A stretch of DNA of 64,000 nt from Catonia carolina (Eukaryota > Arthropoda > Insecta > Hemiptera > Achilidae): the NCBI GenBank assembly GCA_035578175.1, contig JAQMRL010000002.1, forward strand, positions 136,886,171-136,950,170, given 5' to 3'. Position 1 is the first letter of the stretch, and every line of letters begins with the position of its first letter. Under the pieces are notes generated by a model. That model ran no database searches and was not told where the DNA came from. It saw nothing but the letters and a program-made list of their open reading frames with translations. Below are positions 11,531 through 22,630 of this stretch, one piece after another. Both the position numbers and the translations under genes were made by a program.

Positions 11531-11726
11531 TCGCTATATTTTATCCCATGGAACTGTGCAGCACATCAAAACATACATGTATTAAAATAGTGATTGAACT
11601 TAGCGCAATCCTTTCGAGTTACAAAAAAACATTCTTTGCTTATCAGATGAAACTTGCTCTACGAGGTGTGGCTATTAAATAACAAGACTGACGTTGTAAA
11701 AAATTTTATTTTTAATTTATACATAG

Positions 11727-12320
11727 TCACGTATTGTCACCTTCAATACACTCTCCTTCTCTATCCCTGCAACGCTCCATGCGAATTTTCCATTGTTGGA
11801 AACAGTCCTGGAAGTCATTTTCTGTCAGCTCCTTCAGGACACATGCCGCTTTCTCTTTTACTGCTTCCACAGGCTCAAATCTTGTCCCTTTTAATGCAGA
11901 TTTCACCTTAGGGAACAGGTAGAAGTCACATGGTGCAAGATCTGGTGAATGAGGTGGATGTTCTAACACTGAGATGCTGTACTTGGCTAGGACAGATAAA
12001 GCGGAATGAGCTGGTGCCATTGTCTTGGTGGAGAACCCATGATTTGTCCTTCCACATTTCGGGGCTTTTTTCCTTACTCTTTGACGTAGTTTAAAAAAGT
12101 ACCTCAAGGTAGAAATATTGATTAATTGTTTGATCTTCAGGAACCGAGTGAAGGTACACATTCCCATGGATATAAAAAAAAACAATCATAATTGCTTTAA
12201 ATATTGACTTGCTCATTCGAGCTTTTTTGGCTCTCTGTGAAGTTCAGCTCTTCCAGTGCATGGATCGGTGCTTTGTTTCCGGATAATAAGTAAAAAACCA
12301 TGTTTCATCACATGTTATTA
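11727..12320 (-). pseudogene. mariner transposase, C-terminal half, broken
   Basis: Minus strand. The upstream part (about 12190-12320) reads TCDETWFFTYYPETKHRSMH, the first catalytic Asp motif, then frameshifts and stops. From 12185 an open block holds a frameshifted second Asp motif (HQDN in one frame, APAHSALSV in the next) and PHSPDLAPCDFYLFPKVK (third Asp). It ends ERCRDREGECIEGDNT and a stop near 11727. The spacing fits a DD34D mariner distinct from the family at 6945. The N-terminal DNA-binding region is absent. Confidence 0.88.
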
Positions 12321-12324
12321 TCTT

Positions 12325-12520
12325 CTACCTGTTCCCTAAGGTGAAATCTGTATTAAAAGGGACAAGATTTGAGTCTGTGGAAGCTGTAAAAGAGAAAGCG
12401 GCACGTGTCCTGAAGGAGCTGATGGAAGATGACTTCCAGCATTGTTTCCAACTACGGAAAATTCGCATAGAGCGTTGTAGGGATAGAGAAGGAGTGTATA
12501 TTAAAGGTGACAATAAGTGA
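12325..12520 (+). pseudogene. Duplicated inverted transposase C-terminus
   Basis: Plus-strand copy of the last ~65 codons of the same transposase: KVKSVLKGTRFESVEAVKEK, then KAARVLKELMEDDFQHC, ending in GDNK and a stop at about 12520. It differs from the minus-strand copy by several substitutions. It begins just inside the inner edge of the right arm and has no upstream coding sequence. Confidence 0.85.
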
Positions 12521-12599
12521 TTATGTACAAAATAAAAATAAAATTTTTTACAATGTCAGTCTCGTTATTTAATAGCCACACCTCGTATATGAATTGAAA

Positions 12600-13085
12600 C
12601 ATATACTAAGTACAAAATACGACAGTACCAGTAGAAAAAATTCATTGAGTAGGCCTATTATAAAACTTCCGGTCTGTCACCGGTTGTTTTGACTGAAGGC
12701 ATTGGTAGAGTAAAACACAATTATGCATCCTTTTTACTGACTTTCAACTCGTAGTCTGTTTATATCTGCAGCACAGTTCTGTGGGATATACTTTAGGAGA
12801 AAAGTTTTGTGATTGAAGAATCTGTGAAAGTGGTTCTCTAATATTATCACTGAACTATTTAGAGCAGCAGTCAACATGATCATCAAAGCCAGCATGATCG
12901 CCAATATTTGAAACGAATAGGCACTGAAAGAAGAAGAATTCAGACTACTGTTATTACACCTTGCCTTTAATTTGTTCCTGATGATTTGGTTCATGTAAGG
13001 CGTCTCTTATAGGGCAAGATGCGTTAGAACGTTCTTGTTATCAGTTCTGATTTTGAATAATGCTTAGGCTGTTAAAATTTTTCAT
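12600..13085. other. Intronic DNA of unknown origin
   Basis: Includes an 86-codon open frame on the minus strand (12734-12994), hydrophobic in the middle, with no recognised family. It is wedged between two transposons and is probably chance or an old repeat. Confidence 0.4.
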
Positions 13086-13087
13086 TA

Positions 13088-14164
13088 TAGTCCGTTCGCT
13101 CTTAGAGCTTGCCTGAAGTAAACAAACCTCTTCCTTTGTAGTAGTAAGTAACAGTGTACATGTGTCCTTGTATTGCTGTTGGGGTCGTGTGTGTTAGTAC
13201 GCAGTTGGTATAGGATGACTAATACATAATAATGACATTTTATGGATATTAATATAACTCCGCGTAGCCTAAATAAAATTGAAAACAGTTTATTTAAAAA
13301 TTATTGTTTTCAGTTAAAATAATGTAACAATTCCACCATGATCGTATATTGTATTACTCATCCCATCAGTCTCAACTTGGTTGTTGTTACATAAACATCC
13401 TACTTCATGTGTATTCAGTTTGTACTTAGTGCTATTTGTAATTTATCAGTTTAAAATATTTTCTTCCTTCTTTTATTAATATTGTTTTAATCCGTGTGAC
13501 TTTTTCCTCAACTTCGTTGTTATTGTGTGTGAGTATATCTTTTTGTTTTGTTACACTAGTAAGTAATGATGAATGACGGCGCTTCAACTTCAGTTATAAA
13601 ACATAAACGAGGACAACTTCTAAAAAGTGGGCAAAAAATTATAATTTACAATGTTTTAATTCTTTATGCGTAAAGTATCCTACTATGGCCTTAAAAGACG
13701 TAGAAAAATGGGATGAGAATTGACGAGCGTGTCTACATTTAGTGTACACGATATAAGAAAAGAGATGAAAGAAAGTGGCAAGTTGCAGATACCTAGCAAG
13801 AAAAGGAAACGAAGCAAACCAGTTTTTGAACGGTGTGACAAAGTTATTAAAACTGCAGTTCGACTAAAAGTTCACAGCTTTTTCCAAAATAAGGAAGCTT
13901 TTACGCTTAATAAACTTTTATCTGTCTTAAACAAGGATTTGGATATACCACATTTTAAAAGAACGTCGCTCTATCATTTACTGAAATCAATCGGATTTGA
14001 GTATTTGAAAAGAGGACTATATGTCATAATGAAATAATTAAAATAAGTAAATTGCATAACATTTTACTTGTTATTAATGATTGAATGGAAAACTTTTCGG
14101 GGCAACCTGTAGGTTATCAGAGCGGTTTGTTTACTTGAGGCAAGCTCTTAGCGCGAACAAACTA
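13088..14164 (+). mobile_element. Tc1-like element ending 40 bp before a Ca-beta exon
   Basis: 1077 bp flanked by TA (13086-13087, 14165-14166). The 44-bp terminal inverted repeats (13088-13131, 14121-14164) share about 38 of 44 positions, with a core AGAGCTTGCCT(G/C)AAGTAAAC. It contains a decayed transposase N-terminal region on the plus strand. Confidence 0.9.
13567..14037 (+). pseudogene. Decayed DDE transposase N-terminal region
   Basis: From ATG at 13567 the reading MNDGASTSVIKHKRGQLLKS, then GQKIIIYNVL, is broken by stops. From about 13717 an open block of 105 codons reads STFSVHDIRKEMKESGKL..., with LKVHSFFQNKEAFTLNKLLS and HFKRTSLYHLLKSIGFEYLK. This pattern (an ..IRRK..EFF....PTL.KLL.... 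block followed by an R.TL..LLK.LGFKY.K helix) is known from N-terminal DNA-binding parts of insect Tc1/mariner-superfamily transposases. The catalytic DDE region is missing. Confidence 0.75.
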
Positions 14165-14204
14165 TAAGACAGAATTAACTAATTGAATTTTCATTTTCTT
14201 ACAG

Positions 14205-14505
14205 GTGTTACAGAGACTGATAAAATCGCGAGGCAAATCTCAAGCACGTCACTTAAATGTACAAATGGTGGCTGCTGAAAAACTTGCTCAGTGTCCTCCA
14301 GAAATGTTTGATGTAATTTTGGATGAAAATCAATTAGAGGATGCTTGCGAACACATAGCTGAATATTTAGAAGCGTATTGGCGTGCTACGCACCCACCGG
14401 TTAACCCTCCCCCTGCCCCTGTACCACGTCCCATGCATCAACCCTCACCAACAAGTGCTGCTGACCATGCGGGCAATATTGTTCGCGTCAACTCAACTCC
14501 TCCAG
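14205..14505 (+). CDS. Ca-beta: Ca-beta exon: end of GK-like domain and proline-rich linker
   Basis: Internal exon of 301 bp, acceptor ...TTTTCTTACAG, donor GTAATT, phase 0 in and phase 1 out. It begins [20 protein letters not shown], continues with [20 protein letters not shown], then [21 protein letters not shown]. These are the most conserved residues of the beta family and include the last helix of the alpha-interaction-domain binding groove. After THPP the sequence becomes a low-complexity Pro-rich linker ([17 protein letters not shown]) ending NSTPP plus one base of a Gly codon. A Tc1-like transposon ends 40 bp upstream, so the branch point and pyrimidine tract lie in a very short non-transposon strip. 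Confidence 0.97.
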
Positions 14506-15311
14506 GTAATTTTTTTTATAATTAGGAATAATTTTGATTTAACTTAATTGTTACTATTTTGTAAGGTTAGTTGAAGTTGTTTTACTTCTTGGTAATTATC
14601 TGTTTTGAAACATATAAGAAGTCAGTCTATTAGAACTGTATTAAATTAATTTCAAAAATGTTAAAGGAGTGTACTTGAGAATTTTTTTATTTAGTTCAAA
14701 AAATTTTCCAATCAAAAGATTTTTTATTTGTGTTTCTAAACTACTGTTTTTTTTTTAGAGACATGCAAGTCCAAGATCATGTTACATATTACCCTCTGTA
14801 TCTGTTTACATTATGTCATTTCACACTACATTAGAATTGGTTAGAATCAATAGACGTATTTTTTAAGTATTGTTTCATTTCTTGAACCCCTGGAGCTTTT
14901 TGGTTTGTGCTACAGGCATCTTCCTTTATAATTCAAACTACTTTCTGCACATATTTCAACGTTATATGTGAAACGTATAACGTTTCTATTATTTCCTTTA
15001 TGAACTGGTCAAAACATTCTCTTTTTCTGCAGTTATAAGTTTAAAAACTCCTTTATACAGAGTATCTAAAAAAAAAAATTGTTACTTGCTTCGGCAGCTA
15101 TTTGATTAACTAATTTTGTTTTTAAAAAAAATTTAAGTTTTCCTGTATCCCAAAAAGAAAAATTCGTTTCATGAGACGACGCGTCTCATGGCTGGTGGCA
15201 ACTTTTTCCAAAGAAATTGTAAGAAATCAAGCCCACTTTGCTTTCGTAAGAAAGAAAAATGCTTACCTGTGACCTACAAAAAAAACCATTAGTGATTTCT
15301 GTATCTATTCT
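14506..15311. other. Ca-beta intron, mostly featureless
   Basis: AT-rich. It holds a 21-nt palindromic sequence at 15169-15190 (CATGAGACG, 3 nt, CGTCTCATG), just outside the TTAA-flanked element that follows and similar in motif to its interior. Confidence 0.5.
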
Positions 15312-15315
15312 TTAA

Positions 15316-16169
15316 CAGGTTGACTCCCATGAGACACTTTTTCATTTCTCACCAAATCTGTCAAATTTACTTTTGAGAGACTGATCCGTCTCTCATGTAA
15401 TAGTGTTTTTAATAGAATCGTGAGATGGATTGGATGCTCGTTGCATTGAATCATAAACTAAGCTGTTAGAAATGAGTTCAAAAAACATTTCCCCAGTCAT
15501 GATTCGTGATTTATTTGATCCAATTGAGTCAAAAATTAGTTGGTGAACTTAACAGCTTATTATTACTATTACATAATACTGACTAACATTGCATTATTGT
15601 TTTTATAATATTATATAATAAAAAAATCAAATAATATATATAATATCATAATATTAATATATTAATATCATAATATTATATAATAAAAAAAATATAAATA
15701 TTATATAATAATATTAATAAATAAAAATCACAATATGTTTTAATTTTTTTATGGTTTTCATATTAAAATATTTTTAATTGTAAAAGTTGATTCAGGTCGG
15801 TGCCTCTATGTAGACAACTGGTACTCAAGTTTACCACATGCCAAACAACTGGTTGATAGAGAGGACGAATCATCGATATTTATGTAGTTTTATTGAAAAA
15901 TAGCTCAAAGTAAATTATTTATAAAATACGTATAATATTTTATAGAAATGCAAGTAAATTTCAGTGAGACACACATCAGTACTTCACAGTAAATTTGATT
16001 TTTTTACTCTTGAGTACTTGATCAGTCCACACCTAAAAAACAGCGCCAAAAATTAAAGCATTACATTAATCTATACTTGAAAGCAAATTAATTAAAAAAA
16101 GCAAAGAACCATAAAGTAGGTATGGGTTTTTTAAGAAAAATTGCAAAAATTTACTTGGGAGTCAAACTG
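15316..16169. mobile_element. TTAA-flanked piggyBac-like element 2
   Basis: 854 bp between TTAA at 15312-15315 and 16170-16173. Terminal inverted repeats are CAGGTTGACTCCC and CAGTTTGACTCCC. Near the left end is an inverted repeat GAGAGAC-TGATCC-GTCTCTC. The middle is extremely AT-rich (15600-15780). No transposase was recognised, so it is probably non-autonomous. Confidence 0.78.
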
Positions 16170-16173
16170 TTAA

Positions 16174-17723
16174 CAGGAATCATGTGACACTATTTTTGTT
16201 TCCAAATTCCAACTCTAATTTTTTGACTTTTCGGTTTTGGGCCACTTCCGGTCGAAACCAGAACTTCAAACCCAATCCAGGCCCACTAACTTTTTGTATT
16301 GATTACGAATCTGAAAACTGTTAGTTGCTATCTCGTAGTTCCTGACATCTGGGTTTGACTGACAGATGAACACAGGAAAATGATAGATAACAATTTAAAA
16401 AATTGGCACCAATTAAATGAACGACATAATAGTTGATTTGTTTAGCTTATTAGCATCTGGAAAAGCATTTAAAAAAAAATTTTTGAGTCTTCAGGTACGG
16501 TTTTGAATCACAGTAACTCATAACAATAAAGATGCATTGATCTTGCATAAAAGATTTTGCTATACAATGCTTTGACCACTCAGATTAAACAAAACTGCTT
16601 GGTGCCACGCCCACTGTTGCTTTGTGGCATGACCTAGCAGTGCTAACATACAAAAAATTCCCTAATTAAAATAAATCTAACTGTTACTCCTACATTTTTT
16701 TCTTTTTTTTAGTTATTTATTGTAACTAGTCTTAGACTAACAAACAATTTTATTCAAACTTAAACTACCTAAGGATTACATTATCATAAGAAAATAAAAC
16801 CCAATGGCTACTCTTATTTTCTAACAATAACAATTATTTAAGATATAACTAATGCTACTCTTACTTTTAAAGATTAGTATTTCTTATTCCTTTACTTATT
16901 TTCTATATTAAAATTACCTAAGTAGACTACAGCTTTGTAGTTAATCTTATTTATTATTAGACATTTACACAATCATTAGGTAAGAAATAAACAAAATTTG
17001 TAACCGATTCATAAAATTTGTAAGAAATACACAAAATACATTTATGGAACAACTATATTAGTTATCTTATTTTCTAAATAGGCTACACATTTCTTTTTTT
17101 CAAACTTAATGTACTATTATTATTTTCTGAAATAAAAGATTATTTTAAAAAAAAAAATTCTTATTTTATAAAATAAAACATAAGATTTTACAAGATAATT
17201 AATGTACATTTACAGGATTATTTATTACAATTGATTATTTACAAATGATTGCAAAATAGACTAATATAAGATCTCCTAAATCAAACCAATTGGAATGTTT
17301 TCTGCCGCTTAAGTCTTCTCATTATGTTTGAGTTATCGAGGAGTTGCAGCGCCCCACTCCTAAATAGCAGAATTTGGGCTGCACAACTTTACAATCACCC
17401 TGAATATTAAACAAAAATCTGCTTGAGTTAGATGGTTTTGCCCCACCAATATTATTGCGTAATACTTAATGTTACCCGTGAGTAAGGTAACATATCAGGA
17501 AAATAACTAACCTAAGCAATCGCGAAATAAAATAATGTTCATTAGTTAATTAGTAAAAACTACAAAGTGAAAAAAATTCTTACATTTTTATTTTTTCAGA
17601 CACTCTGTATTTTAATTATTTATTTCCAAGTTAATTGAAAAGAATAGACATGAGTAAAATTTGATTTAGGAGTAGGTTGTATTATTTGAATGAATGTCAT
17701 TGTAAAACATATTTCATTTACAG
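16174..17723. other. Ca-beta intron, nothing recognised
   Basis: AT-rich intronic DNA. No repeat shared with the rest of the window was noticed. Confidence 0.5.
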
Positions 17724-17765
17724 GAGTGATTCATGATGATTACGGTTATGGACATGATCCAAGAG
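17724..17765 (+). CDS. Ca-beta: Candidate 42-nt Ca-beta microexon (C-terminal region)
   Basis: Acceptor ...CATTTACAG and donor GTATGA bracket 42 nt. With the single G carried from 14505 it reads G-VIHDDYGYGHDPR and leaves one base, so it is phase 1-1 and can be included or skipped without changing the frame of the long terminal exon. The acidic/Tyr/His composition fits the variable C-terminal tails of beta subunits. No family member was recalled that matches it residue by residue, so support is from splice signals, phase compatibility and position. Confidence 0.7.
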
Positions 17766-18704
17766 GTATGAATCATCATTGGGTTTAAATCTTTTATTGT
17801 ATTACGTAACTTGTAATACTTAAACCCATTTTCTTACGATCACATTATTTTTCCTTTATTGCAATCTATGGGCGTATTTTATTGTTGCACTATTTATTTT
17901 ATTTAAGTCATTTTGCTTAAATTATTCTGATTTTTTTAGGCTATGACTATTATAATATTTGTTTTATTGTTATTATTATTATTATTATTATTTCTAAGAG
18001 CAGTTCTGCAGTGTGTACATATTGTCTACTTAATTATCTGTCATATTGCTTTTTATATAGTATTTTGTAATTGATGTTTATGTATTTTGAAATATTTATC
18101 TATAAAATTTGTATGGTTTATTCATTCCTTCATCGCATTGTTGTATTGTCAGTTTATTTATTTATTTAATCTTTAATTGTTTCACAGATAGTTATTATTA
18201 GGTTATATGTATCGTAATACTCTATTTAAAATAGATTTAATTTCATAATTATTTAAGTTATTAGTTAGCATTATAGCGATAGAATCCGTATTAATATTTT
18301 ATTTTTTTATATATACATAAAAAACAAAATATTAATTTAATTTCATTAAGTATTTTTAATTATTATTTTTATACAATATTTTGTTTACTCTTGATAGTGC
18401 TGTTTTTTTAAGTTACTTAAATATTTTTTAATTTTATATTGTAAATCAATTTGTAGTGTAGTATTAAAATTGTTCTATAACACTTACGTCCATTCGCGAA
18501 CTATATTTATGTATTATAGAATTGTTATTATTACTTTACAATACTTATTTTAACTTACTTAAATTGTTCATTCATACCTAAATGAATTCCTGTCATTTTT
18601 GTTATTATTAAAATAAATCTTGTGTTTTTTATCTACTTTAGCGATTAGGGCTGTTTTAATGTCAAGTAACTACAACAGATGTTATAAAAGTAATGGTTTT
18701 TTTT
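17766..18704. other. Ca-beta intron, nothing recognised
   Basis: AT-rich, with a short TTATTA microsatellite near 17965-17990. Confidence 0.5.
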
Positions 18705-19265
18705 ACTTTCTCTTGCCCTGTATATATTTAGAGAATGAAAGTCTTGTTTTCATGTCGATTTTTTGGAATTGACTTTTCAACAGAAGTACACGTTGTCAGG
18801 CCCAAAAACGTTTTCAAAACTCAAAAGCCATGTTTTTTACCGATTGGACTGTATATGGGAACAAAATATCTTGAAAACAGATTTTCGTACAAAGTTGAAA
18901 CTTGAAACTTAAGTTACATACCACTACCGGACCCAACATGAACATTTCCATCAAAATCAGTCAACCGGAAGTACTACATAGTTTATTCATGCAATTTTCT
19001 CAAAAATGACTTCTATAATTTTTTTTTAAAATCACCCATTTACTGCATTTTTTATGCTCTATAAAATAGGGTAAGTTCCATGTCTGCTGAAATTCTTGGG
19101 GGGCTGTGCCCTCATGGTAAAATTTTTTTTAAGATTTAGGAAATAAAAACATAGGCCTACAACTTCTATTTTGAACATTTTTCTAAAATGCTTAGTTTAG
19201 TTAGCATCAATTAGTGGTTTTCTGTATTTTCACATCAAACAGAGGTTGATTTTCATTTTACACTC
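18705..19265 (-). repeat. Partial copy of nested repeat family N
   Basis: Starts ACTTTCTCTTGCC (18708) and matches the reverse complement of about 7500-8217, including the blocks CATACCACTACCGGACCCA and TCAACCGGAAGTA. Similarity fades after about 19260. The CA microsatellite present in the 7.3-kb copy is absent. Confidence 0.8.
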
Positions 19266-19369
19266 TTGATTAAAATTAGGTTTTTATTTTACATGTTTAC
19301 TAATGATTTAGCATAGTTTATATTTTTCATTATTTACATTGTTTTATGCCAGAATTTTTTTATTTCTTC

Positions 19370-19525
19370 TTCATGGCAAATATAAGACAACAGCGTATTA
19401 GGTCTTCTCTCCTTGGAATTGGTCCTTCCAACGTTTCATCGGCTGTCCCAAACTTCTTTTAACTTGTGGTACCTATGCTTTCCTCAACCTCAACATGGTG
19501 TGTCCCATTGGCTGATAGGGGGAAA
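19370..19525 (-). pseudogene. LINE 3'-end fragment
   Basis: Minus-strand reading KRSLGQPMKRWKDQFQGE is the typical basic C-terminal tail of insect endonuclease-reverse transcriptase LINEs (RS.GRP.KRWKDQ). A related fragment lies at 39850-40240. No further open frame. Confidence 0.6.
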
Positions 19526-19923
19526 TTCCTGTAGACATACTCAACAGGTGTGAATACGTTGGAAATGTATTATGCATCTAGTAAATAAACACCTGCGATC
19601 AACTGACGCAATTACAAAGATTGGCAACCGTGTCAGTGCTCATTCAAATACTGATTTATAGGATTCAAGGTCTGAATGAACAATTTAAATGACAGTTTTC
19701 TCTTTGGTAGAGGACCCATTCAAAAATTTAATTAATAAGAAGATTATTTTATTGGGTTTAAATCAAATCAACTGTTCAAATTCTCATTACCTTTACTGTT
19801 TTAAATTTATTGTTTGTATGTTTATTTTTAGTTCAAGATTTTTTTTAAATATCAATTTCTTAATTTATGTTGTTTTAAAATTATTATTTTTTCTTTTTTA
19901 TTTTTCTTAATTTTTTCTTAGAG

Positions 19924-20002
19924 ATGGTAATCAGACAGGGTGGCCAAGTAATTTTGGCATCGGTTCTGCCAGCGTTGACTCCCCATCCACCAATGTTGTG
20001 TA
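19924..20002 (+). CDS. Ca-beta: Candidate alternative terminal Ca-beta exon (short C-terminus)
   Basis: After a long pyrimidine-rich tract (TTTTTTCTTAGAG), an exon starting at 19924 continues the phase-1 reading as DGNQTGWPSNFGIGSASVD followed by SPSTNVV and stop TAA at 20000-20002. It would follow DPR of the microexon or STPP of the preceding exon. A candidate AATAAA lies at 20083-20088. Two alternatives exist. The acceptor could be two bases earlier, giving another frame (EMVIRQGGQ...) that also stops soon. The stop also overlaps a good donor (GTAAGA at 20000), but splicing from there into 38139 gives an early stop in either frame. A short C-terminal isoform is therefore the better reading. 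Confidence 0.55.
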
Positions 20003-20082
20003 AGAATAACTACTGTAATTAAGTGACAGAGGAATGATGGTTTTTCTTTGGTTTAAAATTCATTACTACCAACCGAAACAAA

Positions 20083-20088
20083 AATAAA
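20083..20088 (+). promoter_or_regulatory. Candidate polyadenylation signal for the short Ca-beta isoform
   Basis: AATAAA (AAAAATAAAATACC) about 80 nt after the TAA at 20000-20002. The hexamer is frequent by chance in AT-rich DNA, so it counts only as consistent with the short terminal exon. Confidence 0.25.
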
Positions 20089-20599
20089 ATACCTCATTCA
20101 TTATAAATTTTCCCCTTTTATTTTATTCATGTTTTTTATTTTTTTTTAATTTATTTATTTATTAATATTGATTTTATAACTTTTAATTAATCTATTAATT
20201 GTTATATAAGGATTTTCTGAGAAGTAAAGAATTGTTTTTCTACAAATTTAATTTGGAATTTTTTGCGAAACGTTTTTTCGATTAACATCTTATACTGTGT
20301 TTCCATCAAATCTACTAAACATCAGATTATAATAATAGTAATTTGGTAAAATAATTGTTTTGAAATACCATCTAATTTTCTCATTCTTGTTTCTTCATTT
20401 TTCATTTATTCGTTCATGAATTTAGTAAAAGATGTTGAATGACTCATATAGTTTTTCCAAAACTGCTGTAAGTACTTATTAAATGTAAGAAACTCAGCAT
20501 TTATTCCAAGAAAAACTTGATTTTATTTTGTACATAACTTCTTTAAGACTCTTCTTTTTCTTCTTCTTCTTCACTTCATTGCTTAGGCAGATCGGCCTG

Positions 20600-20860
20600 T
20601 ATCGTACATCATCTCCTTCTTGGGCGTCTAACACTCCTCTTACCAGAGGGATTGTACTCATAAGGTAAACAGGGCGAGCAGTCTTCCCTCATTCGTTCTA
20701 AATGGCTGCACCAGTACCTCTTGTGAATTTTCATTCTCTCATCTAGGCTAGTAATGCTTATCCCCTCAAGTATATCTGCATTCCTTACCCTATCGTCCCA
20801 GGTACAGCCCTTCAATGCTCTTAGAAACCTCATTTCCGCCCCCTACAAAATTATTATTAT
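20600..20860 (-). pseudogene. LINE ORF2 C-terminal fragment
   Basis: Minus strand: GAEMRFLRALKGCTWDDRVR, NADILEGISITSLDERMKIH, then ending GKRSVRRPRRR. This is the post-reverse-transcriptase C-terminal region (AEMRFLR...G.T..DR.RN..I...) of an RTE-like insect LINE. It resembles fragments at 57.2 and 61.5 kb. Confidence 0.75.
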
Positions 20861-20899
20861 TATTTTGTTACATCTTCAAAAGTGCCCACACCTCACTTT

Positions 20900-21434
20900 T
20901 ATATAGTACCACAGGTATTGCCTTCATTTTTTTATAACTTCAAACGTGTTTCTTTCCTAGCCCTGGGCTTCAACATTTTATGTATCGTCTCGGAAATAAG
21001 TCTCTTCAATATCCATTTTATGATTCTTCTGTTAACAATTTTAACAATATTTTTACTTATTAATCGTTCAATGTATCTTCATGTTTTGATAAATTGACTG
21101 AAGTTCCTGTAGTTTTATCTTTACTTTTGTACTACCATCTGCTGAAACTGATCAGATGTATCATATCTAAAGAATACTAAACTAAAGCTGTGTAACTCCC
21201 AGTTGAATTAAACTTATTAAAAGAAAATTGATTATTTTAAAGCTGTCACTATTGTTATAGCCTGATTCATAGTGCATGGCAGCAGTTATGCAAGGTGAAG
21301 CATGAGTGTAACCAACTAGAGGGAAGAAACCCAGTGCATGTGACAGTTGCAATGAACAAAATCATACTGTTGATAACATGTAGGTTGTGATGACTCACTT
21401 TGGTATAAATTGGCATTTCTACATTACCATTCAC
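20900..21434. other. Intron, nothing recognised
   Basis: Ordinary AT-rich intronic DNA; no motif identified. Confidence 0.4.
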
Positions 21435-21922
21435 CAGTGGTCACCAACTGGCGGAATGCAGTCCCCTTTCGGATGACAGATTCATTTTTTTGCGGACCGG
21501 AAGCTTGGAGAATATTTTTTTTGTATGCAGATCTTACTTTCGGTGTGATGTGAAATGTTTTACGTTTAGGCTGTGTGTATGCTGAGAGCAACTTGTGATG
21601 TCAACATGACATTTACCTAAGTTCCCTGAAGAGAGTTGATGCTCACTGGACAAGTTTAGGACTGTGATCAGACTGAAAGCAATTCATGATTGCAAAATAC
21701 TTAAAGCAACAACTTTTTTACATCTGCCTAAAGCTGCATGAAACTGTTGTTACATTTTATTTCTCAAACCTTTTCAAAATCAACAATTAGTATTAGGATT
21801 TTTAATGATTGCTATATCTAAATTTTACAGTCAGTATTGTAGTAAGTAAAATGTTAGTCGGATCGTGGGAATCTCATCAAAATTTTAAAAAAACCTTGAT
21901 CAAATTTAGTTGATGACCACTG
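21435..21922. mobile_element. hAT-like non-autonomous element
   Basis: 488 bp with hAT-type ends CAGTGGTCACCAACT on the left and, inverted on the right, CAGTGGTCATCAACT. The flanking 8-mers CCATTCAC and CCACACAC (6 of 8) may be a decayed 8-bp target duplication. The GCGGACCGGAAGC block near the left is also typical of hAT MITEs. No coding region. Confidence 0.75.
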
Positions 21923-22139
21923 CCACACACTGTTAAAAGAACAGTTATTTATTCAAATGAGTTAAATCTATACAATTAATTCTCTATTATGCATAGGTAT
22001 ATCTCTTCCAAAAATTCATGAATAAACAGTTTTTCATTTATCTGTAAATTTATTACAGTAAATTATTTAAAACTGGATTGTTAGTATCACCTATTTCAAA
22101 ATTTTGTAATTAAATTTATTTACATAAACTTTTTTTTAT

Positions 22140-22630
22140 CCGAGGTGGTGAGAAAAACTCATGTTCGCTCCCTCATGATGGGGGGTGTAGTGTTGGACTC
22201 AATTAAGGCATCCTCATCCAGCCCCAAGGAGGCTGCAACCGCCTACCGACCAAAAACCCGCCGCCTGGCCACGTTATCCGACATCAGCAAAGAACCCTTC
22301 ACCTCCCTCTAATACTACAAGGGAAATGTTGGGTTAAAAAATTTTACATACTATCAGCGGGGTGTGGAGGGAAGCCTAATTCCCCTATTGCTCTCACTGA
22401 CCAACACTCACTCTCTCTTTTTCATTCATCTCTTTCATCACCAGCTCAGGAAATTAGTGTGCCTACCTTCTAAGATCGGGACAGGATTGATTTACTGTGG
22501 AAGAGGGCGATCCTGCTGATCTCCAGATGTCTCCTCCCTCTGCAGTCTCCCGACAACCCTCTCCGCAAACTGAACGACCAATTTCCAGCTCTCCTCACCC
22601 CACAGCATCGCTGCCCCAAGTTACTTCCAT
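22140..22630. repeat. GC-rich island of unknown origin
   Basis: About 490 bp much richer in GC than its surroundings, with pyrimidine-rich runs (CACTCTCTCTTTTTCATTCATCTC; CTCTCCTCACCCCACAGCATC). No long open frame. It could be a LINE 5' untranslated region or other retroelement piece; no family was recognised. Confidence 0.4.

Larger units (their letters stand above)
11662..12585. mobile_element. Mirror-ended mariner: two inverted copies of the 3' end
   Basis: TA-flanked (11660-11661, 12586-12587). The left arm 11662-11925 and right arm 12322-12585 are both 264 bp and are reverse complements at roughly 92% (by eye). Each arm runs from the terminus (CGAGGTGTGGCTATTAAATA) through the end of a transposase gene. 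The 396-bp centre carries more transposase on the minus strand only. The normal 5' end is missing and is replaced by a second, inverted 3' end. Confidence 0.92.

Noticed and set aside
12734..12994. 86-codon minus-strand frame with a hydrophobic middle
   Set aside because: No homologue recognised and it lies between transposons; not enough to call a gene.
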